From Sphingomonas sp. Root710 (lineage in GTDB: Bacteria > Pseudomonadota > Alphaproteobacteria > Sphingomonadales > Sphingomonadaceae): a DNA stretch of 64,000 bases. Positions 17,829 through 27,034 of this stretch are shown here, one piece after another. Each line of letters starts with the position of its first letter. Within the stretch, counting starts at the first letter, position 1. A program made the position numbers and the translations under genes. Where the stretch lies: contig NZ_LMIB01000001.1 in the NCBI RefSeq assembly GCF_001429065.1, positions 266,158 through 330,157 on the forward strand, in the 5' to 3' direction. The notes beneath the pieces were generated by a model. That model was not told where the DNA came from and made no database searches. It saw only the letters and a list, made by a program, of their open reading frames with translations.

Positions 17829-18072
17829 ATTTGTTTGCACATATTATTTATTGGGCGGTGTAATCCTGGAATCCCGCCTTGCTTTTCGGCGGGTCTAGGC
17901 ATTGCATTTATCGGCAGTCCAATCGCGATCGCCGATATCAACCATCGAGAATTGCAAGTCGTGACTGTCATTCCTTCCGCTCAACATGCGCGGAGACAGA
18001 AGCCGCGCGATGTTCGGCGGACGCGAGGGGGCGCGCAATTCGGACTCCGGATCCGAAGCTGCAGGCGGGCGC

Positions 18073-18430
18073 ATGGCGAGCACCACGGGCTGGACAACGC
18101 TGCTGGCGCTGGTCACGCTTTCCAATCCGGCGCATCTATCGGTACGATCGCGCCGATCTTCGTCGACGCGTTCGTCGCCGGTGGGGTTCCGTTGGCTTCC
18201 GCATCACGCCTGGCCGCGGCCGAATTCCTCACAATGGCGGTGGTCATGCTGATCGCGCCGTTTGCGATCATAGGCTTGGCATTGCTGCAGGGCAGATCGC
18301 CACGGGCAGCCTGACGGTCCATATCGGCCGGATGGCGGTGACGACCCTGGGCAGTGCCGCGCTGATCGGCTGTCTCTTGCTTACGCTCGGCGCTCTTCGA
18401 GCGACGCTATCCGTGCGGGCGATGGTCTGA
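18073..18430 (+). pseudogene. Remnant of an MFS transporter, N-terminal part, frameshifted
   Basis: Three consecutive frames join into one membrane-protein-like sequence: MASTTGWTTLLALVTLSNPAHLS in one frame, then GTIAPIFVDAFVAGG and LTMAVVMLIAPFAIIGLALL in a second, then GRMAVTTLGSAALIGCLLLT in a third before a stop. The order (first helix, short loop, second helix, basic turn, third helix) fits the start of an MFS transporter. At least two frameshifts and loss of the C-terminal two thirds make it non-functional. It lies between the TonB receptor and a thioesterase gene. Confidence 0.55.
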
Positions 18431-18568
18431 CCGCATTCCGCGCAGCGATATCAAGGATCGTGAATTACGATTGGCCGCAGCGTGATGGGCCTGTCAGCAG
18501 AATCGCGTCAAGCGGCCGCGAGTTCGACGAGCCGAATGTCGATAGGAGCCGGGGTGGGCAGATCGATC

Positions 18569-18988
18569 ATGAGATTACGGACGGACTACCGCCACTGGCA
18601 TATGGTCGCCACCCGCTGGCGCGACATCGACATCTACGCCCATGTCAACAACGTCGAATATTATACCTGGTTCGACACTGTCGTCCAAAGCTGGCTGATC
18701 GAGCAAGGACTGCTCGATCTCGGCTCGAGCGATCCTATTGGCCTTGTCGTGGAGACAGGCTGCCGATACGCAGCCCCGATCGGTTTCCCGCAGAATTTGG
18801 ATATCGGTTTGTCCGTCGCCCGGATCGGCAATTCCAGCGTCACCTATCATCTCGGAATTTTCCCGCAAGGCGAAGTGGCAGCCGCCGCGGAGGGGCATTT
18901 CACGCACGTCTATGTCGATCGCGCGGGACGCCGCCCGGTCTCGCTGCCGCCGCGCTGGCGTTCGGCGCTCGAGACCTTGCTGGAGTGA
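18569..18988 (+). CDS. Acyl-CoA thioesterase, 4HBT hot-dog fold
   Basis: The 139-aa protein has the 4-hydroxybenzoyl-CoA thioesterase signature TRWRDIDIYAHVNNVEYYTWFDT (split here: TRWRDIDIYAHVNN with the catalytic Asp/His region) and the length of the family. It would hydrolyse an acyl- or aroyl-CoA. ATG at 18569 (MRLRTDYRH) gives the normal distance to the motif; longer in-frame starts add an unlikely leader. It is followed after 50 bases by an aldo/keto reductase on the same strand. Confidence 0.85.
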   Translation: MRLRTDYRHWHMVATRWRDIDIYAHVNNVEYYTWFDTVVQSWLIEQGLLDLGSSDPIGLVVETGCRYAAPIGFPQNLDIGLSVARIGNSSVTYHLGIFPQGEVAAAAEGHFTHVYVDRAGRRPVSLPPRWRSALETLLE

Positions 18989-19038
18989 ACCCCGGCGCGT
19001 CCCAGCGATAAACCGGCAATGGCCGAAAGGAGCAGGAT

Positions 19039-19917
19039 ATGACAATCGAAAGCGCAGGCACCTATACCCTCGGCGACCGCACTGTGCGGCGGATCGGCTA
19101 TGGCGCGATGCAATTGGCCGGAGCGAATGTATGGGGACCGCCCGCCGATCGGGCCGGCGCCGTGGCGCTGCTCCGGGAAGCGGTCGCCCTGGGCATCAAC
19201 CACATCGACACATGCGACTATTACGGTCCGCATGTCGTGAACGAGATCATCCGGGAAGCACTAGCGCCTTATCCCGAAGATCTGACCATCGTCACCAAGA
19301 TCGGCTTTTTTCGTGGCGAAAACGGGTCGTGGGACGAAGCCTATTCCGATGCCGATCTCGAAAAGGCGGTGCACGATAATCTGCGCAATCTCGGCAAAGA
19401 CGTGATCGACGTCGTCAATCTGCGCCTGCTCGGCGACGGCGAGGTGCGCCCCGCCGAAGCCTCGATCGAACGCGAATGGACGGTGCTTGCACGCCTGCGC
19501 GAGCAAGGCCTGGTGCGCCACCTCGGGATCAGCAACGCCACCATGGCGCAGGTGCGCGAAGCCCAGGCGATCGCACCGGTGGTTTGTGTTCAGAACATGT
19601 ATAATCTTCGCATGCGCGCCGACGATGCAATGATCGACGAGCTGGCGGCCGAAGGGATCGCCTTCACGCCCTTTTTCCCGCTCGGGGGCTTCTCGCCGCT
19701 TCAATCGTCCATCCTGTCCGACGTGGCGGCCGAACTCGGCCATACTCCGGTGCAGGTCGCCCTTGCGTGGTTGCTGAGGCGTTCGCCCAACATCCTGCTC
19801 ATACCAGGCTCGCCCCGGATCGACTGGGTTGGCGAGAACCTGCTCGCGGGCGATGTCGATCTGACGCCGGCTGCACTCGAGAAGCTGGACGGCATTGCCG
19901 CCGCCGAGACCGTATAA
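19039..19917 (+). CDS. Aldo/keto reductase
   Basis: The 292-aa protein shows the AKR barrel motifs: RRIGYGAMQLAG, INHIDTCDYYGPHVVNE (catalytic Asp and Tyr), IVTKIGF (Lys), HLGISNATMAQVREAQ and LLIPGSPRIDWVGEN for NADPH binding. It would reduce an aldehyde or ketone or run in reverse. AAAGGAGCAGGAT gives a strong ribosome binding site. It probably shares a transcript with the thioesterase upstream and converges on the alpha/beta hydrolase gene. Confidence 0.92.
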   Translation: MTIESAGTYTLGDRTVRRIGYGAMQLAGANVWGPPADRAGAVALLREAVALGINHIDTCDYYGPHVVNEIIREALAPYPEDLTIVTKIGFFRGENGSWDEAYSDADLEKAVHDNLRNLGKDVIDVVNLRLLGDGEVRPAEASIEREWTVLARLREQGLVRHLGISNATMAQVREAQAIAPVVCVQNMYNLRMRADDAMIDELAAEGIAFTPFFPLGGFSPLQSSILSDVAAELGHTPVQVALAWLLRRSPNILLIPGSPRIDWVGENLLAGDVDLTPAALEKLDGIAAAETV

Positions 19918-20015
19918 CCCTATAAACGAGCCCGCGCCGATCAAGGGCGTGGGCGACGGGCCGGGGGCGTCGCTTCGTGCGTCGACCTGGCCCATCTCTG
20001 CCACAGGTCCGGCGA

Positions 20016-20966
20016 TCACATATATTCGTCAAACCATTCCAGCATGGGGGCGGGGTTGGCGGAAAAGTAATTGTAGCCGTCCCATCGCCGCGTCGATCCT
20101 TCGATCCAATGGAGCCGCTTCTTCTTCGCCGCCACATTGTCGAAAATCGCCTGGACGTCGCTCTCGCGCGTCATCACGTCGTTGCGCACCTGATAGATGA
20201 ACGTGGGGACCGTGACATGTTCGGCGCGGCTGACCGGGGAGAACTGGTCAAGCGTGAAGCTGATCGCGAGCGAGACCTGTCTTTCGATCTCCGCGGCGGT
20301 GCCGTCGGGCAGGCCCAGCAGTTCAATCGTGCGTTCCAGGAAGTGTCGCGGCGACAGCGGCTGGCACGCGACGAGACATTTTATTCCGGTGAAGGCGTCG
20401 GGCATCCTGGCCATGGCGGCGATCGTCGAATTGGCGCCAAAGCAGCGGCTGAACAGGCCGATCGCCATGTCTCGCAATCTGGGATGCGTCCTCGCATATT
20501 CGATCGATCCGACGACGTCGCGATATTCATAGATGCCGGCGGTCGGTATGCCGCCATTTGCGGCTCCGCTGTGCCCATGGTTGCGCATGTCGTATGTCAG
20601 GACGTTGTAGCCGGCATCATGCAGGATTTTGATGTCCCGCACGAAATCCACCTCGAAATCATTGCCGCCGATCGCGCCAAACTGCTTCCAGGGGTCGAGA
20701 TGCGAGGCGAAGCCGTAGCGGTTGAAGTTCTTCGGATGATTGGCAATCACCAGTTTGTCAGAGCCCTCGCACGGGACCAGCCAGGCTTCCAGCGGAACGC
20801 CATCGAGGGCCGGAATCCAGACGTCTTCATAGGCGAGACCGTAATCGCCGGGATTTTTCAGGATAGGGGATCGCGCAGCCGTCCTGTACCCCGCAACAAA
20901 GCGGTCGATCGTCTCGGCGATTTCCTTCTGCGTCCATATCTTCGTGTCGGCAACCGCTTCGCTCAT
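20016..20966 (-). CDS. Alpha/beta hydrolase with cysteine at the nucleophile elbow
   Basis: The 316-aa protein has an alpha/beta-hydrolase fold (LVIANHPKNFNRYG, VLTYDMRNHGHSG) and the nucleophile elbow IGLFSRCFGANS near residue 175. The nucleophile position holds Cys, as in dienelactone hydrolase, and the residue two before it is Ser instead of Gly. The acid is probably Asp in VRNDVMT, but at the place where the catalytic His is expected the sequence is GSTRRWDGYNYF, with Arg. It may use an altered catalytic set. ATG at 20966 has GGAGCAGGACG upstream. Confidence 0.8.
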   Translation of the reverse strand: MSEAVADTKIWTQKEIAETIDRFVAGYRTAARSPILKNPGDYGLAYEDVWIPALDGVPLEAWLVPCEGSDKLVIANHPKNFNRYGFASHLDPWKQFGAIGGNDFEVDFVRDIKILHDAGYNVLTYDMRNHGHSGAANGGIPTAGIYEYRDVVGSIEYARTHPRLRDMAIGLFSRCFGANSTIAAMARMPDAFTGIKCLVACQPLSPRHFLERTIELLGLPDGTAAEIERQVSLAISFTLDQFSPVSRAEHVTVPTFIYQVRNDVMTRESDVQAIFDNVAAKKKRLHWIEGSTRRWDGYNYFSANPAPMLEWFDEYM

Positions 20967-21181
20967 CGTCCTGCTCCAGAATATTGCGGGTCTTGCATGC
21001 GGGCGATCGATCCCCGCGCGAGAAGGCGCCCCGCAGACCATAGTCGACCTATCTAGGAAGCGTCAGTCACTCGTCAAAATGGCGATTTGCGATAGCTGCG
21101 ATAGGGCATATCGATGTTGGGCAGCCTTCCAAACATCTCGGCTGCCCGATCTCGTCCAAGGGGAATGGGCGCCTCGGGCGG

Positions 21182-22585
21182 CTATAATGCCGCCCTTTGC
21201 AGTTGCTTGGCGACCTTGGCGTAAGGTGCCTCGTGCACCGTCACCCTGATCGTCGTCTGGACATGGCGCTCGACGTGCGGCTTGCGCGAGCCGCCGCCGG
21301 GTTCGCCCCAGGTCATGACGAGCTCGGTGCCCGGCGCGGCATATTCCTCATCGATCTGCGACGTGGAGATCAGGTCATGTTCGTTCAGCACATAGGCGCA
21401 GTATTGCGACATTCCGACCAGCTTGCCGTCGGTCGTGCGAACCTCGTCCGCCTGCGGCCATCCATACATCGGGGTGGGCAGGTCGATCGCTTTGAATGCG
21501 TCGCCTTCACCGAATTGCGAGCTGAAGACTCGTGCGAGGTCGTCGGGATGCCATTGCAGCACGCGGCGAACGCGGCGCGGCTTATCCTGTGCCGCCTCCA
21601 GCGCCTCCCGGCCGATGAAATCATGATCGAACTTCACGAACCGGTCATATCCAAGGGCGGACGGCGTCCAGTAATAATCCTCGATATTCCCGGAAACCAT
21701 GCTTCCGCCAAGCTGCATATTGGCCTCCCAGCCCTCAGCCGGGAGCCATTCGCGATACGCCTTCAATTCGTCCCCGGTGTAGATGCCGGGTAGCGGATAG
21801 GGGACCCAGCCGCTGACCGAACCATTGCTGAAATAGGTTATCGTTCCGCCTTGAACGATCCCATTTTTTTCCCCCGCAGCGAGGAGGGCGTCTCGAACGC
21901 GTTCCAACTGATCATAAGGACCGGCCAACTCGGCACCGCCGACACTGCCCATGCTGTGACGCAACGCATGGACCTCGACACCTGCGATATTGACCATGGC
22001 GCTGCGGAAGAATTTGAGTTCCGGCCACGCGCCGCCCGCCGCGTCCTCCAGCACCTGGCGCGCTGTGGGCCCCTCGACCTGGAAGCGGAACTTCGTGCGC
22101 TGCCCGGTCGGGTGATATGGCGTCGTCGGATCGAATTCGAGCTCCACGTCGTAATTGCCGGTTTCGGCATGATAACGAACCCAGTTCAGCAGCGGCATTC
22201 CACTGATCAGCTCGAATCCCTTATCATCGCCATACCAGTTCATCACACAGTCGCCGATATGATGCCCGCGCGGCGTGACCGCGAAATACTGCTTGGCCCC
22301 ATCGGTCCTAAGATTTTCGAAGGAGCAGGGCGACAAATAGTTCAACATCCTCCTGGCATCGGGCCCGCGCACATAAAGAACCGGCATGTGATGCGACTGA
22401 TTGACGATCAGGCAGGACTCACGTGCTGCACGGTGCTCGTCGCGCCAATTGCTATATTCACGCTGGATCAAACCCAATGACGAAAACAGGTCCGTTCGTG
22501 ACCGGTGAAACTGCGACACGGTGTCGTTGTAGAAATAGTCAACCAGGTTCGACTTAGAGTCGATCAGATCTTGTAGGCTTTTCAT
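21182..22585 (-). CDS. Tetrahydrofolate-dependent O-demethylase, LigM/DesA-like (GcvT fold)
   Basis: The 467-aa protein matches the length and layout of LigM and DesA, the THF-dependent vanillate/3-O-methylgallate and syringate demethylases of Sphingobium: an N-terminal CLIVNQSHHMPVLYVRG, the central GcvT domain (FQVEGPTARQVLEDA, HALRHSMGSVGGAEL, GWVPYPLPGIYTGDELKAYREWL) and a C-terminal TWGEPGGGSRKPHVERHVQ. It should move a methyl group from a methoxy (or related) substrate to THF in the cytosol. It is last in an operon with metF, purU, folD and folB, and its ATG overlaps the folB stop (ATGA). The exact substrate is not predictable. Confidence 0.88.
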   Translation of the reverse strand: MKSLQDLIDSKSNLVDYFYNDTVSQFHRSRTDLFSSLGLIQREYSNWRDEHRAARESCLIVNQSHHMPVLYVRGPDARRMLNYLSPCSFENLRTDGAKQYFAVTPRGHHIGDCVMNWYGDDKGFELISGMPLLNWVRYHAETGNYDVELEFDPTTPYHPTGQRTKFRFQVEGPTARQVLEDAAGGAWPELKFFRSAMVNIAGVEVHALRHSMGSVGGAELAGPYDQLERVRDALLAAGEKNGIVQGGTITYFSNGSVSGWVPYPLPGIYTGDELKAYREWLPAEGWEANMQLGGSMVSGNIEDYYWTPSALGYDRFVKFDHDFIGREALEAAQDKPRRVRRVLQWHPDDLARVFSSQFGEGDAFKAIDLPTPMYGWPQADEVRTTDGKLVGMSQYCAYVLNEHDLISTSQIDEEYAAPGTELVMTWGEPGGGSRKPHVERHVQTTIRVTVHEAPYAKVAKQLQRAAL

Positions 22586-23046
22586 CGCATCTCACCTTCT
22601 GTCTTGAATATTCGTTGGCCCGAAGAAGCCGCTTGGCCACTGGGTAGGCAAGCCCGCCTGAGCCGAACGCGGCACGAGGCGCTGCCATTGACCAAAGCCC
22701 CCACCTTTTCCACTACGACCTCGGCCTCCGTCACGCGGACATTGTTGAGGCAAGCGGCGGCGAGCCGCCCTGCAAATGTCTCGATCAGGGCGATGTGATC
22801 GCGTGCGATCGCCGACGCGGAAACCGCAATGTCGTTATAGTCGATCGTGTCCTCTATCCGATCCCGTTTTGGTGGGCGGACGACCATTCGAACCGATATC
22901 CTCAAGCCTTGATGCCGACCGCTCTCATGATCATGTACGCCGATCAGCGCACCGATGCACAGGTCTCGAACGTGTACCTCGACCAACGCGTCGTCGTCGT
23001 CGGCGAAAGCGCCGGTCGCGGACGAGATGGCGCCGTCAGGCGACAT
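22582..23046 (-). CDS. folB: Dihydroneopterin aldolase/epimerase-like protein (FolB)
   Basis: The 154-aa protein fits the FolB fold: [55 protein letters not shown] and [12 protein letters not shown] with the conserved Glu/Lys. FolB makes 6-hydroxymethyl-dihydropterin in folate synthesis. It overlaps folD by 11 bases and the demethylase by four, so it is an integral part of the C1 operon. It has a 20-residue N-terminal and a 20-residue C-terminal extension relative to E. coli FolB. It may be a second, pathway-dedicated copy. Confidence 0.85.
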   Translation of the reverse strand: MSPDGAISSATGAFADDDDALVEVHVRDLCIGALIGVHDHESGRHQGLRISVRMVVRPPKRDRIEDTIDYNDIAVSASAIARDHIALIETFAGRLAAACLNNVRVTEAEVVVEKVGALVNGSASCRVRLRRACLPSGQAASSGQRIFKTEGEMR

Positions 23047-23908
23047 GTCGTTGCGCCTTGGCGGCGCGCACCGTATTCGCGAGAAGGCAGGCGACGGTCA
23101 TCGGCCCGACGCCGCCGGGGACAGGCGTCAGCGCGGAAGCGTGGCCGAGTTCCTCGCTCGCGCAATCACCCACGAGGCGTTGTTTGCCGTCGGCATCCAC
23201 GATCCTGTTGATGCCGACGTCGATCACCACGGCACCGGCCTTCACCCAATTGCCGCGCACGAGACCTGGGCTGCCGGCCGCAACGACCACGATGTCGGCG
23301 GTGCGGACGATGTCTTGCAGACCGCGAGTCAGGATGTGGGTGATCGTGACGGTGCATTCGCGGTCGAGCAATAGGAGCGCGACCGGCTTTCCGACGATGT
23401 TCGATTTGCCGATCACCACGCAGTTGAGGCCCCGGAAGTCGTCGATGACGCTTTCCAGCAACAGCATGCATCCCAACGGCGTACAGGGAACAAGGCCGTC
23501 CGATCCCGTTGACAACCGGCCAACGTTCACCGGATGGAAGCCATCGACGTCCTTCGCCGGATCGATCCGGTCGAGCACTGCCCCGGCGTCAATTCCTTTC
23601 GGCAAGGGAAGTTGAACGAGGATGCCGTGGACATCGGGATCGGCGTTCAGCTGCTCAATCAGGTCCAGCAACGCAGTCTGGCTGGTAGCATGGTCGAGGC
23701 GATGCTCGCGCGAAATTATGCCAGCCTTTTGGCATGCTGCAATTTTTCGGCCGACATAAACCTGGCTGGCTGGATCTTCACCGACCAGAATGACGGCAAG
23801 CGTAGGCGCTACTGCCGTCGCCGAGGCTAAGGCCGCCACGTCCTCCGACACGCGGTCCGTGAGGGCCTTGGCCATCGCCTTGCCATCGATAGTTCTAGCC
23901 ACTTGCAC
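23036..23908 (-). CDS. folD: Methylenetetrahydrofolate dehydrogenase/cyclohydrolase
   Basis: The 290-aa protein has the FolD motifs [14 protein letters not shown] with the catalytic Tyr and Lys, [10 protein letters not shown], and [19 protein letters not shown] (a GKS variant of the usual GRS), and the [14 protein letters not shown]-terminus. It oxidises 5,10-methylene-THF to 10-formyl-THF. The GTG start at 23908 overlaps the purU stop by one base; a GTG two codons later (MARTIDGK) is equally possible. In this operon it would oxidise methyl-derived C1 units supplied by MetF running in the oxidative direction. Confidence 0.95.
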   Translation of the reverse strand: MQVARTIDGKAMAKALTDRVSEDVAALASATAVAPTLAVILVGEDPASQVYVGRKIAACQKAGIISREHRLDHATSQTALLDLIEQLNADPDVHGILVQLPLPKGIDAGAVLDRIDPAKDVDGFHPVNVGRLSTGSDGLVPCTPLGCMLLLESVIDDFRGLNCVVIGKSNIVGKPVALLLLDRECTVTITHILTRGLQDIVRTADIVVVAAGSPGLVRGNWVKAGAVVIDVGINRIVDADGKQRLVGDCASEELGHASALTPVPGGVGPMTVACLLANTVRAAKAQRHVA

Positions 23909-24759
23909 TATTTCGCAAACACGATGGTCTTGGTGCCGTTGAGGAGCACGCGATCCTCAAGGTGGAGCTGAACCGCGGCAGCGAGAACGCGCTTCTCGAT
24001 ATCGCGGCCCTTGCGGATCAGATCGGCGGGGGAGTCTGCGTGGGTTATGCGTTCGACATCCTGATGGATGATAGGACCCTCGTCCAGATCTGCGGTTACG
24101 TAATGTGCGGTAGCGCCGATCATCTTCACGCCCCGCGCGTGGGCCTGATGATAGGGCCGCGCGCCCTTGAACCCGGGCAGAAAACTGTGGTGAATGTTGA
24201 TGCACCGGCCCGACAGGAAACTTGCCAGATCGTCCGACAAAATCTGCATGTAGCGCGCAAGGATGACGAGATCGGCGCCGCTGTCGGTCACGATCTGCTT
24301 GATGCGTGCTTCCTGCTCGCTCTTGGTTTCCTTGGTAACAGGAAGATGGTGAAACGGAATGTCGCCGACGAGATTGATCTTCAAAGCATCGCGCGGATGA
24401 TTGCTGACGATCCCGACCACGTCCATCGCCAGCTCCCCGATACGATTGCGATAGAGCAGATCGCCGAGGCAATGGCCGGAGTTGGAGGCAAGCATCAACA
24501 CCTTGCGCACGGCGTCGGTTCGCCGCAGCTCCCAATCCAGCTGGTGCCCTCGCGCCAACGCTTCAAGCGCGGCACGGAAGGGAGCTTCCGCGTCTGCGGA
24601 CAGAGCGAAACGAACGCGCATGAAGAAGCGATCCGTTTCCATGTCGTTGAACTGTGAAGCTTCGACGATATTGCCCTGGAAAGCCACAACGGCTCCGGCA
24701 ACATCGGCCACCAGACCGGGCCGATCCGGGCATGACAAAGTGAGCACTAGTTCGATCAC
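23908..24759 (-). CDS. purU: Formyltetrahydrofolate deformylase
   Basis: The 283-aa protein has an N-terminal ACT domain ([20 protein letters not shown]) and a formyltransferase-fold catalytic domain with [40 protein letters not shown], carrying the Asn-His-Asp triad. It hydrolyses 10-formyl-THF to formate and THF. In the operon it would release the C1 unit and regenerate THF for the demethylase. GTG at 24759 is preceded by AGGGGGTTATC, a strong ribosome binding site, 19 bases after the metF stop. Confidence 0.95.
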   Translation of the reverse strand: MIELVLTLSCPDRPGLVADVAGAVVAFQGNIVEASQFNDMETDRFFMRVRFALSADAEAPFRAALEALARGHQLDWELRRTDAVRKVLMLASNSGHCLGDLLYRNRIGELAMDVVGIVSNHPRDALKINLVGDIPFHHLPVTKETKSEQEARIKQIVTDSGADLVILARYMQILSDDLASFLSGRCINIHHSFLPGFKGARPYHQAHARGVKMIGATAHYVTADLDEGPIIHQDVERITHADSPADLIRKGRDIEKRVLAAAVQLHLEDRVLLNGTKTIVFAK

Positions 24760-24778
24760 GATAACCCCCTCTGATTAT

Positions 24779-25690
24779 CTACCGCGGGCGGAGCTTTTCC
24801 GGCCTTGCTCCGTCGCGGAGGTGGCCCGCCAGCCAGGAAGCGGACTGCGCTACCCCGCCAAAAGGATAGAGATGCGTGGTCACGCCGCCATGCGCGGACT
24901 CTGAGAGCCCTTGCGCGAGCGCCTCGACCAGAATGTCGGGCGTTGCTGTCCCGAGCAACCGCGTGAGCGATATGCCGTATTTGGCCAGGACCTTGGTCGA
25001 CGCAGACACGCCGCACCTCGAAGCAAAGCGCAGCAGCGACTTGATGGATGCTGGCCCAGGCACGCCGATACGAACTTGCGCATCGATCCCGTCCGCGCGC
25101 AGCGCCGTCAGCCAGCCAAGAACATGATCGGCGTCGAACACGAACTGGGTGACGATCTCGGCATCCATATCCCGGCGCGTCAAGGCTTCCAACTTGTCGG
25201 ACATGGCCCTGCGCAGCACCTCCTGCGTCAGCTGGGGGTGCCCTTCCGGATAACCGGCAATACCGACTTTGCGGATGCCAAAATCCTCCAGGAAGCCGGA
25301 TTGGATAACATCCAGGGCGCTTGAAAATGGCCCAGCCGGCTGCGCCGGATCGCCGCCGATGACGAAGAGACGATCGATGCCGGCACCACTGGCGAGCCCC
25401 GATAGAAAACGCTGCAGCTCTGAGAGGGAGGATAGCCTGCGCGCCGAAATATGGGGGACCGGTTCGAAACCTGCACCGCGTACTCGCGCTGCCGCGTCGA
25501 TCAGCTTCTCGATGGAATCGCCGGGAAGATAGGTGATCGACACTTGTGTGCCCGAAGGCAGGTCGGCGCGGACCTCGTCGAGCGCGGCGGCATCCCGGGC
25601 CGTGATCTCCAGCGAGCAATCAGCCAGCAATGCGCGAGGCGAACTGCTGTCACCGATATCTCCAGCCCTGCTCTCCCGAGGCATCATCAT
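24779..25690 (-). CDS. metF: Methylenetetrahydrofolate reductase-like protein
   Basis: The 303-aa protein has the MTHFR TIM-barrel layout: a pro-domain strand, VSITYLPGD, GFEPVPHISARRLSS (conserved H-I-x-A/C-R), LFVIGGDPAQPAGPF, IRKVGIAGYPEGHP and IVTQFVFDADHVLGWL. In THF-dependent demethylation systems MetF oxidises 5-methyl-THF to 5,10-methylene-THF. It opens the five-gene operon. Three tandem ATGs (25690, 25687, 25684) lie after GGCAGGACGC; the frame extends upstream but without family similarity. Confidence 0.88.
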   Translation of the reverse strand: MMMPRESRAGDIGDSSSPRALLADCSLEITARDAAALDEVRADLPSGTQVSITYLPGDSIEKLIDAAARVRGAGFEPVPHISARRLSSLSELQRFLSGLASGAGIDRLFVIGGDPAQPAGPFSSALDVIQSGFLEDFGIRKVGIAGYPEGHPQLTQEVLRRAMSDKLEALTRRDMDAEIVTQFVFDADHVLGWLTALRADGIDAQVRIGVPGPASIKSLLRFASRCGVSASTKVLAKYGISLTRLLGTATPDILVEALAQGLSESAHGGVTTHLYPFGGVAQSASWLAGHLRDGARPEKLRPR

Positions 25691-26044
25691 TAGCGTCCTG
25701 CCGACTATTGGAAGCGCCGGACGTGAGACAACCGCAGACGTTCGCCGCGACGACCTTCGCCTCCTCACCTTTCCAGCGCTGAATGGGGTAAGCCTAAGCA
25801 AGGCGACGGGAGACTGAAAAATCGTGATGTTCGATGCCAGCGATTTGGGCTTGCAATGGTGAGGCGCGAAAACCGACCATGGCGTATGGCAATGCTTCGG
25901 ATAGAATAATCCGATTGGCCGCCCTTTGGCCTTCGTGCCAGCATTTCTTAACATCGGCCCGGCACGGCTTTTCGGGCGGGTGGCGGCTCCGGTCGCTGAT
26001 CAGGCGTGCTGGAATATGACAGAGAAATCAGGAGAGATGATCAC
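25691..26044. promoter_or_regulatory. Divergent intergenic region between C1 operon and amidohydrolase operon
   Basis: About 350 bases separate metF (leftward) from the amidohydrolase gene (rightward) and must hold both promoters. At 25897-25914 a small palindrome TCGGAT-AGAATA-ATCCGA is a plausible operator for a regulator encoded elsewhere. The minus-strand frame that continues metF upstream through here has no homology to the family and is not taken as coding. Confidence 0.4.
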
Positions 26045-27034
26045 ATGTCGGTCGAAATAGCGGATCGCCTGCGGTGCCATTGCTCCAAATGCATCGATTT
26101 CCATGCGCACTTCTTGCGGCGGGAAGTGTTCGAGGAAAGTCATCCGCACAGCGTGTCTTCGTGCTTCGGCGAGAACATGCTTTCCCCTGAACTGCCTTCA
26201 TTCCAGCGCATGTTCCGGCCTGAAATGCAGATTGAGGACATGGATGCGCGCGGCATCGATGTGAACATTCTGACGTCTTGCGACGTGGTGCAGAGCAGGG
26301 CCTGGGCGACGCCTGATTCCGAACGGCGCATGACGCGGCTGGTAAACGATGAATGCGCACGTTGGGTCGACGCCCATCCGCATCGTTTCATCGGCACCGT
26401 GGTGGTGCCATTGGGCGACATGCGCATGGCGCTCGACGAGATCGAATGGGCAGCGTCAGCGGGGTTTCGTATCATCCAGCTGCCGAGCAACTACCGCGGC
26501 GAATATCTCGGCGCAGCACGATTCACGGACTTGCTGTCGGCGATCGAAGACCGCGGGATGATCGTGTTCATCCATCCCGAGGGCGTGACCGACATGTGGT
26601 TTCAGCAATATGCCCTGTGGAACTCGATCGGGCAGTCGATCGAGGAAGTGCGGGTGATGTCCTCGCTGATCTACGAAGGCGTCATGGACCGGTTGCCCGG
26701 TCTCAAAATCGTGATGGCGCACGGCGGCGGCTATATGCCGCACTATATGGGCCGGCTCGATCGCAACGTAACCGATAAGCCCTATACGACGAAGAACATC
26801 CGTAAGAAGCCGAGCGAGTATCTCACGGACTTCTACTATGACAGCTGCGTTTACGACCCCCGCACGCTTGAACTGCTCGTCGAGCGGGTCGGAATCGACC
26901 GCGTCGTGCTGGGTGGCGATTATCCCGTGGCCGCACTCGACCCCATCGACTTCCTCGCCAGCACGGCGCTGACCGAGGCTGATCAGGCGAAGATTGCGGG
27001 TGGTAACGCCGCCACGCTTTTGGACATTGCCTAA
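26045..27034 (+). CDS. ACMSD-family amidohydrolase/decarboxylase
   Basis: The 329-aa protein belongs to the amidohydrolase-2 (ACMSD) family: IDFHAHFL with the HxH metal motif, later VFIHPEG and MAHGGGYMPHYMGRLDR with the third and fourth His, and GGDYPVAALDP with the metal Asp. Relatives decarboxylate aromatic acids (gamma-resorcylate, 5-carboxyvanillate) or hydrolyse ring-cleavage products. AGGAGAGATGATCAC supports ATG at 26045. The next gene, an SDR, begins at the base after its stop, and an aromatic acid transporter follows, so an aromatic acid is the likely substrate. Confidence 0.87.
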   Translation: MSVEIADRLRCHCSKCIDFHAHFLRREVFEESHPHSVSSCFGENMLSPELPSFQRMFRPEMQIEDMDARGIDVNILTSCDVVQSRAWATPDSERRMTRLVNDECARWVDAHPHRFIGTVVVPLGDMRMALDEIEWAASAGFRIIQLPSNYRGEYLGAARFTDLLSAIEDRGMIVFIHPEGVTDMWFQQYALWNSIGQSIEEVRVMSSLIYEGVMDRLPGLKIVMAHGGGYMPHYMGRLDRNVTDKPYTTKNIRKKPSEYLTDFYYDSCVYDPRTLELLVERVGIDRVVLGGDYPVAALDPIDFLASTALTEADQAKIAGGNAATLLDIA

